A DNA stretch of 64,000 nt, taken from NCBI GenBank assembly GCA_023415205.1, contig JAEZLR010000035.1, forward strand, positions 30,348-94,347, read 5' to 3'. The position numbers were made by a program, and so were the translations under genes. Numbering within the stretch: the first letter of the stretch is position 1; each line of letters opens with the position of its first letter. Source of the stretch: Bacillota bacterium. GTDB lineage: Bacteria; Bacillota; Clostridia; DSM-8532. The notes beneath the pieces are model-generated. The model made no database searches, was not told where the DNA came from, and saw only the letters and a program-made list of their open reading frames with translations. Of the stretch, positions 9,803-18,646 are shown piece after piece.

Positions 9803-10402
9803 ATGCCAATGGATTTTTTAAGTGCCGTCAAAAATAGAAGAACCATCTATGGTCTCAGTAGGGAGTCAGTGGTTTCTGATGATAAAATTCTTGAAATTGT
9901 TGATCACGCAGTACTGCATTCACCCTCAGCGTTTAATTCTCAGAGCGCAAGAGTGGTAGTGCTCCTTAATGATCACCACACCAAACTATGGTCAGTCGTA
10001 AAGGAAACCTTAAGGAAGATCGTGCCTGAAGGGAGCTTTGCCCAGACCGAGGAGAAGCTAAAGGGCTTTGCGGCAGCCTATGGAACGATACTCTTCTTTG
10101 AAGATCAAAGCGTTGTTGAAGATTTACAAGCGAACTTCAATCTTTATAAGGATAATTTCCCGCTTTGGTCCCTACAAGCCTCGGGGATGCTCCAGTATGT
10201 GGTGTGGACTGCTCTTGAAGTGGAGGGTTTTGGGGCTTCCCTCCAACACTACAACCCCCTTATTGACGATCAGGTACACAAGGAATGGAATCTGCCCTCA
10301 AGCTGGAGATTGATGTCACAGATGCCGTTCGGCAAGCCTACCGCCCCTCCCAACGAGAAGGATTACATGCCCTTGGAGGAGCGCATCCGGGTTTTCAAGT
10401 AA
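9803..10402 (+). CDS. Nitroreductase-family FMN protein
   Basis: Flavin reductase-fold protein of 199 residues, belonging by its N-terminus (FLSAVKNRRTIYGL) and the SPSAFNSQSARVVVL segment to the nitroreductase family, in the group of short oxidoreductases resembling yeast Frm2/Hbn1 and Bacillus YdfN-type proteins. It would bind FMN and reduce nitro compounds or quinones with NAD(P)H; the physiological substrate is unknown. A strong AGGAGGT ribosome site (9788-9794) supports the ATG at 9803. It stands alone, with a terminator directly downstream. Confidence 0.8.
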   Translation: MPMDFLSAVKNRRTIYGLSRESVVSDDKILEIVDHAVLHSPSAFNSQSARVVVLLNDHHTKLWSVVKETLRKIVPEGSFAQTEEKLKGFAAAYGTILFFEDQSVVEDLQANFNLYKDNFPLWSLQASGMLQYVVWTALEVEGFGASLQHYNPLIDDQVHKEWNLPSSWRLMSQMPFGKPTAPPNEKDYMPLEERIRVFK

Positions 10403-10446
10403 GAAAGGCCTGGGCAATACACCCTCAAGGCTGGGAAATGAAACAG

Positions 10447-10480
10447 AAAGGGAGAGGCACAGCGCCTCCCCCCTTTTAAT
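10447..10480. terminator. Probable bidirectional rho-independent terminator
   Basis: AAAGGGAGAGGC (10447-10458) and GCCTCCCCCCTTT (10463-10475) form a stem with a short loop between two convergent genes. A T-rich tail follows on the plus strand. Confidence 0.65.
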
Positions 10481-10482
10481 TT

Positions 10483-11361
10483 TTAGTCTACATCCTCATA
10501 AATATGTTCAGGTGGCAGTTCAAGCTTCTCCGGATGCTTGATAAGGTTCCGGTAAAGCTTAAAGGCCAAGGCATAATAGTGACCGTCCACTGTCCGCTCA
10601 TCAGTGACAACACGGAGGCGTACATATTTCTTGTTAACAATCTCGTTACTTGAATTAATCACCTTCTCCTTGGATTTCAGACCAAAGGCGATAAAAGAGG
10701 AAGTAGTCCCAAACTCATAGAGATGATGGAAAACAGGTTCAATACCCACCGAGCCAAGGTCAGTGATAAATATGCTGGTATGAAAAGGGCTGAGTTTGTT
10801 GATGATCTTGGGCATTAATCCTATGTAATCCAAAGACCTTAAGAGCCATACAACAAAACGCACCAAAAAGCCCGGTATCCTCATTATAAGCTTGGCCAGC
10901 TTATCGGTATCGTTTTTTAAACCCACATCCTTATTTTCTAAAATGGCTTGATTGACCTTGCTGACTACATCATCAAAGGTGTCGGTGGGCTGGAATTTAA
11001 CTTTGAGTGTTGTTTCGGCACTATCCTCTTTAAGCTCCTTTTTGAGGGCGAATGAAATATAAATATCATTTCGTGCATAGATTTTTTGCCCGGCTATAAA
11101 GCGGTTGAGTCCCGGCTTTTGAGAGATGGTTCTAACCATGGCCGCAATGATAACGTGTAAAAAGGTTATGGGCTGATTAGCGGTCTTTCGCTTATTTCGA
11201 ATGAACTCCTCTGTCCCACTCACTTCGATACGATCTTCAAAATAGTTTTGAGCATCAACCCGGGTCCTCATAATATACGGTATAATTTTGTAGAACGGGT
11301 CGAGGGTACGGAGAAGCCGCCCATCGTAGCGGTCACCAAATCGTCTTTTTCTATGAGCCAT
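10483..11361 (-). CDS. Chloramphenicol acetyltransferase-like / 2-oxoacid dehydrogenase E2 catalytic-domain protein
   Basis: Stand-alone acyltransferase of the CAT/E2 superfamily, 292 residues. Segments resembling the E2 catalytic fold include ITFLHVIIAAMVRTIS, the beta-strand run RNDIYISFALKK, and SIFITDLGSVGIEPVFHHL, where E2 proteins have their substrate-channel strand. No lipoyl domain or peripheral subunit-binding domain is present, and a canonical HxxxDG active-site motif is not evident, so catalytic activity is uncertain. The start at 11361 has a textbook GGGAGGA site; the longer frame to 11499 lacks support. Orthologues in Firmicutes are annotated as 2-oxo acid dehydrogenase subunit E2; the acyl donor is unknown. 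Confidence 0.7.
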   Translation of the reverse strand: MAHRKRRFGDRYDGRLLRTLDPFYKIIPYIMRTRVDAQNYFEDRIEVSGTEEFIRNKRKTANQPITFLHVIIAAMVRTISQKPGLNRFIAGQKIYARNDIYISFALKKELKEDSAETTLKVKFQPTDTFDDVVSKVNQAILENKDVGLKNDTDKLAKLIMRIPGFLVRFVVWLLRSLDYIGLMPKIINKLSPFHTSIFITDLGSVGIEPVFHHLYEFGTTSSFIAFGLKSKEKVINSSNEIVNKKYVRLRVVTDERTVDGHYYALAFKLYRNLIKHPEKLELPPEHIYEDVD

Positions 11362-11484
11362 TTTCTGTCCTCCCTCAAAATAGTTCGCCTCTTTATTATG
11401 ATGGGTTTCACTAAGACACGCAATCACTTTTTTCAAGGCATACCCATAAACAAGAGGTAGCATAAAAGTATATTTGGAAAATGG

Positions 11485-11509
11485 AAAAGGGGCCATCACT
11501 AATGGCCCC
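11485..11509 (-). terminator. Rho-independent terminator after the Asn-rich ORF
   Basis: Perfect 8-bp stem GGGGCCAT (11489-11496) / ATGGCCCC (11502-11509) with a 5-nt loop; read on the minus strand it is followed by TTTT. It lies 17 nt beyond the Asn-rich ORF stop. Confidence 0.8.
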
Positions 11510-11525
11510 CCTGTCTTGAAAGAAA

Positions 11526-11642
11526 TTACTCGTTGTTGTTTCTCTCGTTCTCGCGGTTTTTGTTCTCGTTGTTGTTATTGTTGTTATTGTTATTGTTGTT
11601 ATTGTTGTCGCGATTTTTGTTCTTGTTTCTGTTCTCATCCAT
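11526..11642 (-). CDS. 38-residue asparagine-rich small protein downstream of the SASP gene
   Basis: A short ORF encoding MDENRNKNKNRD, then 13 consecutive Asn, then ENKNRENERNNNE. The stop is TAA at 11526-11528. Evidence that it is real: an AAAGGAG ribosome site 9 nt before the ATG, placement 32 nt downstream of the SASP gene on the same strand, and a perfect rho-independent terminator directly after the stop. The Asn run uses mixed AAC/AAT codons, not a pure triplet repeat. I recognise no family. A role in the forespore, with the SASP, is an inference from position only. Confidence 0.6.
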   Translation of the reverse strand: MDENRNKNKNRDNNNNNNNNNNNNNENKNRENERNNNE

Positions 11643-11674
11643 GGCTTTTTTCTCCTTTCAAACTTCAAATCCTG

Positions 11675-11896
11675 TTATTTCATGCTATCTTCAGCCATCT
11701 GAATCATACGCTTAACCATCTGACCACCAATAGGCCCGCCCTCGTGACCATTCTGTCTCGAAGGAAGGTCGCCCTTATAATGGTCATTGTTTTCTTTACA
11801 ATATTGAAGATGGCCGATCTCTTTGGCACACTCAAGTTTGAATTTGGTCAATGCTTCGCGGCTCGAAGGGACAATAGGCGTTTTTGGCCTTGACAT
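11675..11896 (-). CDS. Small acid-soluble spore protein, alpha/beta type
   Basis: DNA-binding spore protein of 73 residues. Alpha/beta SASPs coat forespore DNA, protect it from UV and heat, and are cut by the GPR protease at germination. The family signature is visible: EALTKFKLECAKEIG in the first helix, GDLPSRQNGHEGG in the turn, and GGQMVKRMIQMAE in the second conserved helix. The GPR site region (KFKLECAKE) departs from the usual FEIA, so cleavage efficiency may differ. A strong AAGGAGGTG site precedes the ATG. Expression in the forespore (sigma G) is expected from the family; I could not find a clear sigma G promoter. A small Asn-rich ORF follows. Confidence 0.88.
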   Translation of the reverse strand: MSRPKTPIVPSSREALTKFKLECAKEIGHLQYCKENNDHYKGDLPSRQNGHEGGPIGGQMVKRMIQMAEDSMK

Positions 11897-12101
11897 CTCA
11901 TCACCTCCTTACCTCAAAGACTCGACAATTCAGAATTTGATTGTCCATACATTATTGTGATCAAAAATAAAAAAATATTGCGTGTAAAAATTAGTTAATT
12001 AAATTTTTCATGGGTGAGGAATATCTCGAGTATTGTTTATTAAGACTATTCTTTTACCGATAATTTTTAAAAGCCAATTTTTTAGAGGGCGAGGGTTTTA
12101 C

Positions 12102-13637
12102 TTGAAAAAGGTTCTCAGGGTGTTGCTCAGCAGAATAGTGATCATAAGCTTTTTAATGGCGATACAAGTACTGCTTCTCATTCTGTTGGCCTTAAGGCTC
12201 AGCAAAGGCGTCTTCTTCCTTTATTCCGTTTTGGGATGGATCAGTCTGGGAGCAGTTTTCTATATTGCATGCCAAAGAAGCAATCCTTCCCATAAGCTGG
12301 CCTGGGTAATTCCCATTCTTATTTTTCCGGTGTTCGGGGGCCTTCTATATATCATTCTGAGAACAAACGGGGCCAATAAGAAGTTTCGCAAGACCATCAA
12401 CGACTCCTACCAGAAAACTCTGCCACTTTTGAAGAGTCCTTCTCATTATCTTCAAGAGCTTGAAAACGAAGATAAATGCATCGCCAACCAATCCCGGTAT
12501 ATCGCCCAAGCGGCGGCTTTTCCCCTATATAAAAATACAGAGACCCGGTATTTCCCCTCGGGAGAGGAGTTCTTTATTTCCTTTGTTGAACATATTAAGC
12601 AGGCCAAGCACTTTATCTTCATTGAGTTCTTTATCATCCATGAGGGCCTTATGTGGAATACCATTTTAGAGATTTTAGAACAAAAAGCCGCGGAAGGGGT
12701 GGATGTCCGTGTCATGTATGATGATGCGGGATGTCTTACAACCCTTCCCTATAAATACTATGAGAAACTCAGAGAAAAGGGGATTCAGTGCTTTGTGTTC
12801 AACCCGTTTACCCCTTTACTTGAGATACGGATGAACCACCGCGATCATCGTAAGATTATCGTTGTTGACGGTTATATTGCCTACACAGGGGGCATCAACC
12901 TGGCAGACGAATATATAAATGCCTATGAGAAGTACGGACATTGGAAGGATGCCGCCATTCTCATCAAAGGGGAGGCTGTCTGGAACATGACCGTCATGTT
13001 CCTTCAGCTTTGGGATTACATTTCAAAAACCCAGGAGGATTATGAACAGTTCCGCCCTGATAAATACTGCTCTGAAGGCTTTCAATCCGATGGGTATGTC
13101 CAGCCCTATGGAGACAGCCCCATTGATAACGAGCCCGTTGGAGAAAACACCTATCTGAATATGATCAGCCGTGCCAGGGACTATATCTATATATTCACTC
13201 CCTATCTGGTGTTGGATCATGAGATGGTGACTATGCTCATGCTGGCAGCCAAAAGTGGGGTGGACGTTCGTATTGTCACACCCCACATTCCAGATAAGTG
13301 GTATGTCTTTATTGTTACCCAATCCTATTATGAGGTGCTTATTGAGGCCGGGGTCAGAATCTTTGAATACAGTCCAGGCTTTCTCCATTCCAAGGCCTTT
13401 GTGTGCGATGATGTTTTAGCCACGGTAGGCTCCATCAATCTTGACTATCGGAGCCTCTATTTCCACTTTGAGTGCGGTGTTTGGCTGTATAAAACCCAAT
13501 CAGTGATGGCTGTCAAGGAAGATTTTATCAATACCTTTCCAAAATGCCATGAAATCACTCTGGAGCAATGCCGTACGATCAGCCCGTTTAGACGACTTTT
13601 AAGAGGCTTTTTAAGGCTTTTTGCACCCTTGATGTAA
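12102..13637 (+). CDS. cls: Cardiolipin synthase (phospholipase D family)
   Basis: Membrane enzyme that joins two phosphatidylglycerols into cardiolipin. Two or three N-terminal transmembrane segments (IVIISFLMAIQVLLLILLAL, then FFLYSVLGWISLGAVFYI and a third) precede two PLD domains. The HKD motifs are intact: NHRDHRKIIVVD near residue 244 and HSKAFVCDD near residue 427, the latter followed by the family's GSINLDYRS. I prefer the TTG at 12102, with GAGG 7-8 nt upstream, giving 511 residues; a TTG at 12033 would add 23 poorly supported residues. The gene ends 4 nt from the convergent trp operon. Confidence 0.92.
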   Translation: MKKVLRVLLSRIVIISFLMAIQVLLLILLALRLSKGVFFLYSVLGWISLGAVFYIACQRSNPSHKLAWVIPILIFPVFGGLLYIILRTNGANKKFRKTINDSYQKTLPLLKSPSHYLQELENEDKCIANQSRYIAQAAAFPLYKNTETRYFPSGEEFFISFVEHIKQAKHFIFIEFFIIHEGLMWNTILEILEQKAAEGVDVRVMYDDAGCLTTLPYKYYEKLREKGIQCFVFNPFTPLLEIRMNHRDHRKIIVVDGYIAYTGGINLADEYINAYEKYGHWKDAAILIKGEAVWNMTVMFLQLWDYISKTQEDYEQFRPDKYCSEGFQSDGYVQPYGDSPIDNEPVGENTYLNMISRARDYIYIFTPYLVLDHEMVTMLMLAAKSGVDVRIVTPHIPDKWYVFIVTQSYYEVLIEAGVRIFEYSPGFLHSKAFVCDDVLATVGSINLDYRSLYFHFECGVWLYKTQSVMAVKEDFINTFPKCHEITLEQCRTISPFRRLLRGFLRLFAPLM

Positions 13638-13641
13638 TTTG

Positions 13642-14442
13642 TTATTCGCTGTCAAGGGCCAGACGAAGAGACTGGGTGAGTTCGGATACCTTTTTCAGAG
13701 CCTCCACCTCAGTGGTACTCTCCTCAATTTGTTTTACCAGGGCGCTCCCAACAATAATGCCATCGCAATAATCCTTAAGCTCACGGGCCTGCTCAGGGGT
13801 TGATATACCAAAACCCAAATAAGCAGGGATTTTCGTACTCTTATGGACCTCTTTCATGAACCCTTTAAAGTTGGTTTTAAAATCAGTCCGAATACCCGTC
13901 ACACCAAGGGAGGAGACGCAATAAAGGAACCCCTTGGCGACTGATGCGATGGGCCCTATTCTGGATCCTGAGGTGGGGCTGACCAAGCTGATAATACGAA
14001 TCCCTTCTTTCTCAGCCAGGGGCAGGAACTCCTGCTGTTCCTCGAAGGGAACATCGGGAAGAATCACTCCATCCACCCCGCATATCCGGCATTTCTTGAA
14101 AAAGGCTTGAGATCCATAATGAAACAGGCTATTGGCATAAATCAAAAAAACCAGGGGTGTAGCCATTGTTTCTCGGAGCCTCGCAGCAAGATCAAAGATG
14201 GAATCCAATGGAAGGGGCTGCTTCAATGCCCGGATATTTGCCCTTTGAATGACGGGACCCTCGGCAACAGGGTCTGAAAAAGGAATGCCCAATTCAATCA
14301 GGTCTGCACCGGCCTCCACCATGGTGTTGACCAGGCGGTAGGTCATCTCAAGGGATGGGTCACCTGCCGTAAGAAAGGTGACCAATGCTTTTTGGCCAGC
14401 GGCTTTTTTCATTTCCAATACGCTATCTATTCGATTATCCAT
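13642..14442 (-). CDS. trpA: Tryptophan synthase alpha subunit
   Basis: Cleaves indole-3-glycerol phosphate to indole and glyceraldehyde 3-phosphate, passing indole to TrpB through a tunnel. The catalytic Glu and Asp are seen in LIELGIPFSDP; the phosphate-binding loop residues are in YCVSSLGVTGIR and GFGISTPEQ. I start at the ATG at 14442, with GGGGAGGA upstream; it overlaps the end of trpB by 8 nt, indicating translational coupling. It is the last gene of the operon, 266 residues, the normal family length. No clear terminator separates it from the convergent cls gene. Confidence 0.96.
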   Translation of the reverse strand: MDNRIDSVLEMKKAAGQKALVTFLTAGDPSLEMTYRLVNTMVEAGADLIELGIPFSDPVAEGPVIQRANIRALKQPLPLDSIFDLAARLRETMATPLVFLIYANSLFHYGSQAFFKKCRICGVDGVILPDVPFEEQQEFLPLAEKEGIRIISLVSPTSGSRIGPIASVAKGFLYCVSSLGVTGIRTDFKTNFKGFMKEVHKSTKIPAYLGFGISTPEQARELKDYCDGIIVGSALVKQIEESTTEVEALKKVSELTQSLRLALDSE

Positions 14443-15619
14443 GTTTATTCCTCCCCATAATTCCGGCGATAAATTCCACATCCTTATCACCCCGTCCAGA
14501 GAGGTTTACCACAAGGATCTGTTCTTTTGGAAGGGTGGGGGCCAGACGAGCGGCATAGGCCACTGCATGGGCGCTTTCAATGGCCGAGATGATGCCCTCT
14601 GTTCGGGCCAGAAGCTGGAAAGCGGACACCGCCTCATCGTCAGTAGCCGAAACATATTTGCCACGACCTTCTTTATAGAGGTGGGCATGTTCGGGGCCGA
14701 TGCCGGGATAGTCCAAGCCCGCGGAAATAGAATGAACCGGGGCGATTTGCCCTGCTGTATCCTGTACAAAATAGGACTTCATCCCGTGAAAAATACCCAC
14801 TTCTCCTCTAGCCAAGGCTGCGGCGTGATCACAGGTATCCAGGCCTTTTCCTGCCGCCTCAACCCCAATGAGCTCTACGTTTTTATCGGGGATGAATGGA
14901 TAAAAGAGTCCCATGGCATTGGAACCTCCTCCTATGCAGGCGATCACTTTATCGGGCAGCCGTCCTGTGTAATTCAGCAACTGTTCCCGGACTTCTTTTC
15001 CTATGACAGCTTGGAAATCCCTGACCATAGCAGGGTAAGGGTGGGGGCCCATGACCGAGCCCAAGACATAGAAGGTGTCCTCCACCCGGAAGGTCCATTG
15101 TCTGAAGGCCTCGTTGACGGCATCCTTAAGGGTGCGGGTTCCGCTGTTCACGGGAGTCACCTTTGCTCCCAAAAGCTCCATCCGGAACACGTTAAGGGCC
15201 TGCCGTTGTGTATCCTCGCTCCCCATGAAGATTTCGCACTCCATTCCGAAAAGAGCGGCGGCGGTGGCCGTGGCAACGCCATGCTGCCCCGCACCTGTTT
15301 CAGCAATTAAGCGCTTTTTTCCCATTCGCTGGGCCAGCAAAACCTGACCCAATACATTGTTAATCTTATGGGATCCGGTGTGATTCAGATCCTCACGTTT
15401 AAGAAATATTCTGGCTCCCCCCAGCTTTTTGGTGAGATTTTTGGCTTCGTAAAGAAGGGAGGGTCTTCCTGCATACTCCCTATAGAGGGTATCCAATTCA
15501 TTTATAAAAGACCTGTCCCCCAGGGCGTCTTGGTACGCCCTTTCAAGCGCTTCTAGGGCAGGCATGAGGGTTTCGGGGATATATTGACCGCCAAAATCTC
15601 CATATCTTCCTGGTTTCAT
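14435..15619 (-). CDS. trpB: Tryptophan synthase beta subunit
   Basis: PLP enzyme that condenses indole with serine to form tryptophan. The PLP lysine lies in LNHTGSHKINN, the phosphate-binding glycines in GGGSNAMG, and the monovalent-cation region and C-terminal Ser (NLSGRGDKD) are present. At 394 residues it is a standard TrpB1. AAGGAGGAAAG precedes the ATG. Its start overlaps the trpF stop by 4 nt (ATGA) and its end overlaps trpA by 8 nt. Confidence 0.97.
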   Translation of the reverse strand: MKPGRYGDFGGQYIPETLMPALEALERAYQDALGDRSFINELDTLYREYAGRPSLLYEAKNLTKKLGGARIFLKREDLNHTGSHKINNVLGQVLLAQRMGKKRLIAETGAGQHGVATATAAALFGMECEIFMGSEDTQRQALNVFRMELLGAKVTPVNSGTRTLKDAVNEAFRQWTFRVEDTFYVLGSVMGPHPYPAMVRDFQAVIGKEVREQLLNYTGRLPDKVIACIGGGSNAMGLFYPFIPDKNVELIGVEAAGKGLDTCDHAAALARGEVGIFHGMKSYFVQDTAGQIAPVHSISAGLDYPGIGPEHAHLYKEGRGKYVSATDDEAVSAFQLLARTEGIISAIESAHAVAYAARLAPTLPKEQILVVNLSGRGDKDVEFIAGIMGRNKHG

Positions 15620-16260
15620 TGTCTTTCCTCCTTGTTTCGTATTGCTTCTATGAACTTTATTATTAGGGCTAAGTCCTTAAACCCATCGGCTCCTTCAACA
15701 CCGGTACTGACATCCACCCCATACGGATTCGTCTTTTGAAGGATCTCATTTATATTTGCAGGGGACAGCCCACCGGCAAGGATGCAGTTCTCCAGTGAGG
15801 AGGGCAGAAGACCCAGATTTAAGGGTATGCCGCTTCCCGGAAGAGCACCATCATATAGAATTCTGTCCCACGAACCCGGGGTGAGTCCAGGAATCTCATG
15901 GAGCGAGGGACGTTGCGTCTTGGAAGCATAGGGCATTTTTAGGCTTTTCCACAGCTCAACGCCAGAGCTTATATTGAACCTGAGCGCCTCCAAAACCTCC
16001 GGACCTTCCTCTCCATGAAGCTGCACCACTCTTAGTCCGCACAGGCGAACGGTCCTAACAATGGTGTCAACGGCTTCATTAACAAAGACCCCTACAGGCA
16101 GGATCTTTGTATCCAAAGCGTCAATGAGCCGTGCAGCTTCAAAGGGTGTTATCCTCCGTCTAGAAGGGGCAAAGACAAAGCCTGCGTAGTCCGGGAGAAC
16201 CTGATTGATAAAACAGATTTCCCGGGCCAGCCTTAAACCACATATCTTCACTTTAACCAT
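15616..16260 (-). CDS. trpF: Phosphoribosylanthranilate isomerase
   Basis: Amadori rearrangement of phosphoribosylanthranilate to CdRP, the fourth step of tryptophan synthesis. The N-terminal VKICGL motif holds the catalytic Cys; the catalytic Asp lies in the region LYDGALPGSGIPLN; LAGGLSPANI and GVDVSTGVEG are the phosphate-binding loops. It has 214 residues, the usual size for the monofunctional enzyme. Its start overlaps trpC by 8 nt. Confidence 0.95.
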   Translation of the reverse strand: MVKVKICGLRLAREICFINQVLPDYAGFVFAPSRRRITPFEAARLIDALDTKILPVGVFVNEAVDTIVRTVRLCGLRVVQLHGEEGPEVLEALRFNISSGVELWKSLKMPYASKTQRPSLHEIPGLTPGSWDRILYDGALPGSGIPLNLGLLPSSLENCILAGGLSPANINEILQKTNPYGVDVSTGVEGADGFKDLALIIKFIEAIRNKEERQ

Positions 16261-17029
16261 AGGCTTTTAAACCTCGCAGGAAGGGTTCAACATTCTGCTG
16301 GCGCATCAGGGCTTCACCGATGAGAAGGGCATCGGCACCTTTTTGATAGACGCGTTCTCCGTCCAAAAGGCTAACAATACCACTTTCGCAAACGATGGCA
16401 CGATCCTTGGGAATTAATGTGCACAACCGGTCGAAGGTTTTCAAGTCCACCTCAAAGGTGTTCAAATTCCTGTTATTGATGCCGATGATCCGCCCATCCG
16501 TGCGAGCAGCACGCACCAACTCGTATTCATTGTGAACCTCAAGAAGTACCGAAAGGCCCAGACCTTTGGCAAACCTGTAAAGCCTCATGAGCGTGGCTTC
16601 CTCCAAAAGTGCGGCAATAAGAAGAACCGCGTCGGCTCCCTTAGCATAAGCGTAGAGAATTTGGTATTCATCCATAATAAAGTCTTTATTAAGAACCGGC
16701 AGAGAAACTGCCTGCTTTACATGGGAAAGATCATCAAAGCTCCCCAGAAAGTAATCCTGTTCGGTTAGCACCGATAGGGCAGACGCGCCACAGGACTGAT
16801 AGTTTAGGGCCTTTTGTACAGGGTCAACATCAAGGTTAATGATGCCCTTGCTGGGAGAGCCACGCTTGATTTCAGCGATAATGGAAAGGCCGGGGGCCTT
16901 GAGGGGCCCATACAGGTCCAGGGGTTTAGAAGAGCGGTTCATGGCGCTTATTTCCAAGGCCTTATAGGAAAGGCTGGCCTTCAAATCCTCTACACGCCGT
17001 TTTTTTGCTCTGATAATATCCTGGAGCAT
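16253..17029 (-). CDS. trpC: Indole-3-glycerol phosphate synthase
   Basis: Closes the indole ring from CdRP with loss of CO2 and water. Conserved residues are seen in SIIAEIKRGSPSKG (catalytic Glu and Lys), LNKDFIMDEYQI (second Lys) and IGINNRNLNTFEVDL. A single-domain enzyme of 258 residues, not fused to TrpF. Its ATG shares one base with the trpD stop (TAATG), which points to stop-start coupling. Confidence 0.96.
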   Translation of the reverse strand: MLQDIIRAKKRRVEDLKASLSYKALEISAMNRSSKPLDLYGPLKAPGLSIIAEIKRGSPSKGIINLDVDPVQKALNYQSCGASALSVLTEQDYFLGSFDDLSHVKQAVSLPVLNKDFIMDEYQILYAYAKGADAVLLIAALLEEATLMRLYRFAKGLGLSVLLEVHNEYELVRAARTDGRIIGINNRNLNTFEVDLKTFDRLCTLIPKDRAIVCESGIVSLLDGERVYQKGADALLIGEALMRQQNVEPFLRGLKAYG

Positions 17030-18054
17030 TATTGTCTCGCCTCCTTTATGGCCAAAGTCGCCAAACGGTAGTCATTAAGCTTGTTGAGGGCAGCGCCGCT
17101 GTCAATGGCCACTTGAGCCATTCGTAGCCCATCCTTGAGGGTCTTGGCATAATCCGCCACATAAAGAGCCGCAGCAGTGTTAATAAGGACAATATCCCTT
17201 CGGGCCCCAGTCTCTCCCTTCAAGATATTCAGCAGAATCTCGGCATTTTGATCGGTATCTCCTCCGATCACTTCCGATAGGGGATAGGATTTAAGACCAA
17301 GGCTTTCGGGATTAAGAATATAGCTGAGGATATGACCGTTCTTTGCCTCACAGACGGTGGTAGGCCCACAGATGGAGATCTCATCCAACCCATCTTGGCC
17401 ATGGACGGCCAGAACCCCTTTTACACCAAGCCCCACAAGCGCCTTGACCAGGGGCTCGCAAAGCGCTTCGGAATAAACACCCATGAGCCTGTAAGGAGCT
17501 CTCGCAGGATTGGTCATGGGGCCCAGGATATTGAAAATGGAACGGATACCTAATTCCTTTCGAGGCCCGGCAGCAAATTTCATGGATTGGTGATAGCCGG
17601 GAGCAAACATAAAGCACACATCGGTTTTTGAGAAGCATTGTCTGGCCTCATGGGGTGAAAGGGCGATCACGATGCCCAGAGCCTCCAGAACGTCTGCGCT
17701 TCCGCAACGGCTGGAAACCGAGCGATTGCCATGCTTGGCGACCGGTAGACCTACTGCAGCTGTAACAAAGGCTGAACAGGTGGATATATTGAAGGTGCCT
17801 ATGCCATCACCCCCAGTACCTACGATATCGATGGCCTCCTTATCCAGATGAACTCTTTCGGCGTGCTTATCCATGACCTCAGCGCAACCGATGATTTCAT
17901 CAATGGTTTCTCCCTTCATGGAAAGGGCCGTGATGAAGGCGCCGATCTGGCTGGGTGAGGCCTGACCTGTCATGATCTCCTCCATGGCTTCGTAGGCCGC
18001 GTCCCGAGGGATATGCTGGTGATTAACCAGGGTTTTTATTGTTTCCTTAAGCAT
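17029..18054 (-). CDS. trpD: Anthranilate phosphoribosyltransferase
   Basis: Transfers a phosphoribosyl group from PRPP to anthranilate. Glycosyltransferase family 3 signatures are clear: the PRPP loop GTGGDGIGTFNIS and KHGNRSVSSRCGSADVLEALG. It has 341 residues and is not fused to a glutaminase domain. Its start overlaps trpG by 8 nt. Confidence 0.96.
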   Translation of the reverse strand: MLKETIKTLVNHQHIPRDAAYEAMEEIMTGQASPSQIGAFITALSMKGETIDEIIGCAEVMDKHAERVHLDKEAIDIVGTGGDGIGTFNISTCSAFVTAAVGLPVAKHGNRSVSSRCGSADVLEALGIVIALSPHEARQCFSKTDVCFMFAPGYHQSMKFAAGPRKELGIRSIFNILGPMTNPARAPYRLMGVYSEALCEPLVKALVGLGVKGVLAVHGQDGLDEISICGPTTVCEAKNGHILSYILNPESLGLKSYPLSEVIGGDTDQNAEILLNILKGETGARRDIVLINTAAALYVADYAKTLKDGLRMAQVAIDSGAALNKLNDYRLATLAIKEARQ

Positions 18055-18646
18055 GGTACAGACTCCTTTCCTTGGATGAAATCCTTAAGAAATTACTGAT
18101 GATTTTCATTCCGTGCTCAGTCAGTATGGACTCGGGATGAAACTGTACGCCGTAAATTGGAAGGCTGCGATGGGCTAGGCCCATAATGATGCCGTCGTTG
18201 GTTTCAGCAGTTACCGCCAAGGTGTCGGGTAAAGTCTCCGCATCCACTACCAGTGAATGGTACCTGGCGGCTTGGATAATGGGTGGTAATCCTGAAAAAA
18301 TAGGACATCCCGAGGCGATGTGAATGGAGGAGGCTTTACCATGTACAGGCCCTGATGGACTATGGTTAACCCGTGCCCCGAAGGCTTCACCCATGGCTTG
18401 ATGGCCCAGGCATATGCCCAGAACAGGAATATATTGTCCAAGGCAACGTATGGCCTCTATACTAATTCCCGCTTCGGAGGGGCAGCCGGGACCCGGTGAA
18501 ATCAATAGGTGGCTAGGTTTTAGGGCCAGCAGCTCAGGCAGGCTGATTTTGTCGTTTCTAAACACCTGGATATCCGGATTCATAGTGCCTACATACTGAT
18601 AAAGGTTATGGGTAAAGGAGTCGTAATTATCGATAAGTACTATCAT
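18047..18646 (-). CDS. trpG: Anthranilate synthase component II (glutamine amidotransferase)
   Basis: Class I glutaminase that supplies ammonia to TrpE. The catalytic triad is visible: Cys in LGICLGHQA and His-Glu in VQFHPESIL; the N-terminus MIVLIDNYDSFTHNL is typical. With no other amidotransferase of this type in the window, it could also serve 4-amino-4-deoxychorismate synthase (PabA role), as in Bacillus; this is inference. It overlaps trpE by 4 nt and trpD by 8 nt. Confidence 0.95.
   Translation of the reverse strand: MIVLIDNYDSFTHNLYQYVGTMNPDIQVFRNDKISLPELLALKPSHLLISPGPGCPSEAGISIEAIRCLGQYIPVLGICLGHQAMGEAFGARVNHSPSGPVHGKASSIHIASGCPIFSGLPPIIQAARYHSLVVDAETLPDTLAVTAETNDGIIMGLAHRSLPIYGVQFHPESILTEHGMKIISNFLRISSKERSLYHA

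Noticed and set aside
11570..11610. Simple GTT/ATT microsatellite
   Set aside because: Better explained as Asn codons of the 38-residue ORF, with mixed AAC/AAT use and flanking gene signals.
11411..11668. 85-residue ORF rich in Thr and Arg on the minus strand
   Set aside because: It is the out-of-frame shadow of the Asn-rich ORF, which has the ribosome site and ends at the terminator.
11474..11893. 139-residue plus-strand ORF
   Set aside because: Lies antisense to the SASP and Asn-rich genes; Cys/Tyr runs come from the repeat read in the wrong strand.
14378..15310. 310-residue plus-strand ORF opposite trpB
   Set aside because: trpB is unambiguous in this interval; the opposite frame has no family features.
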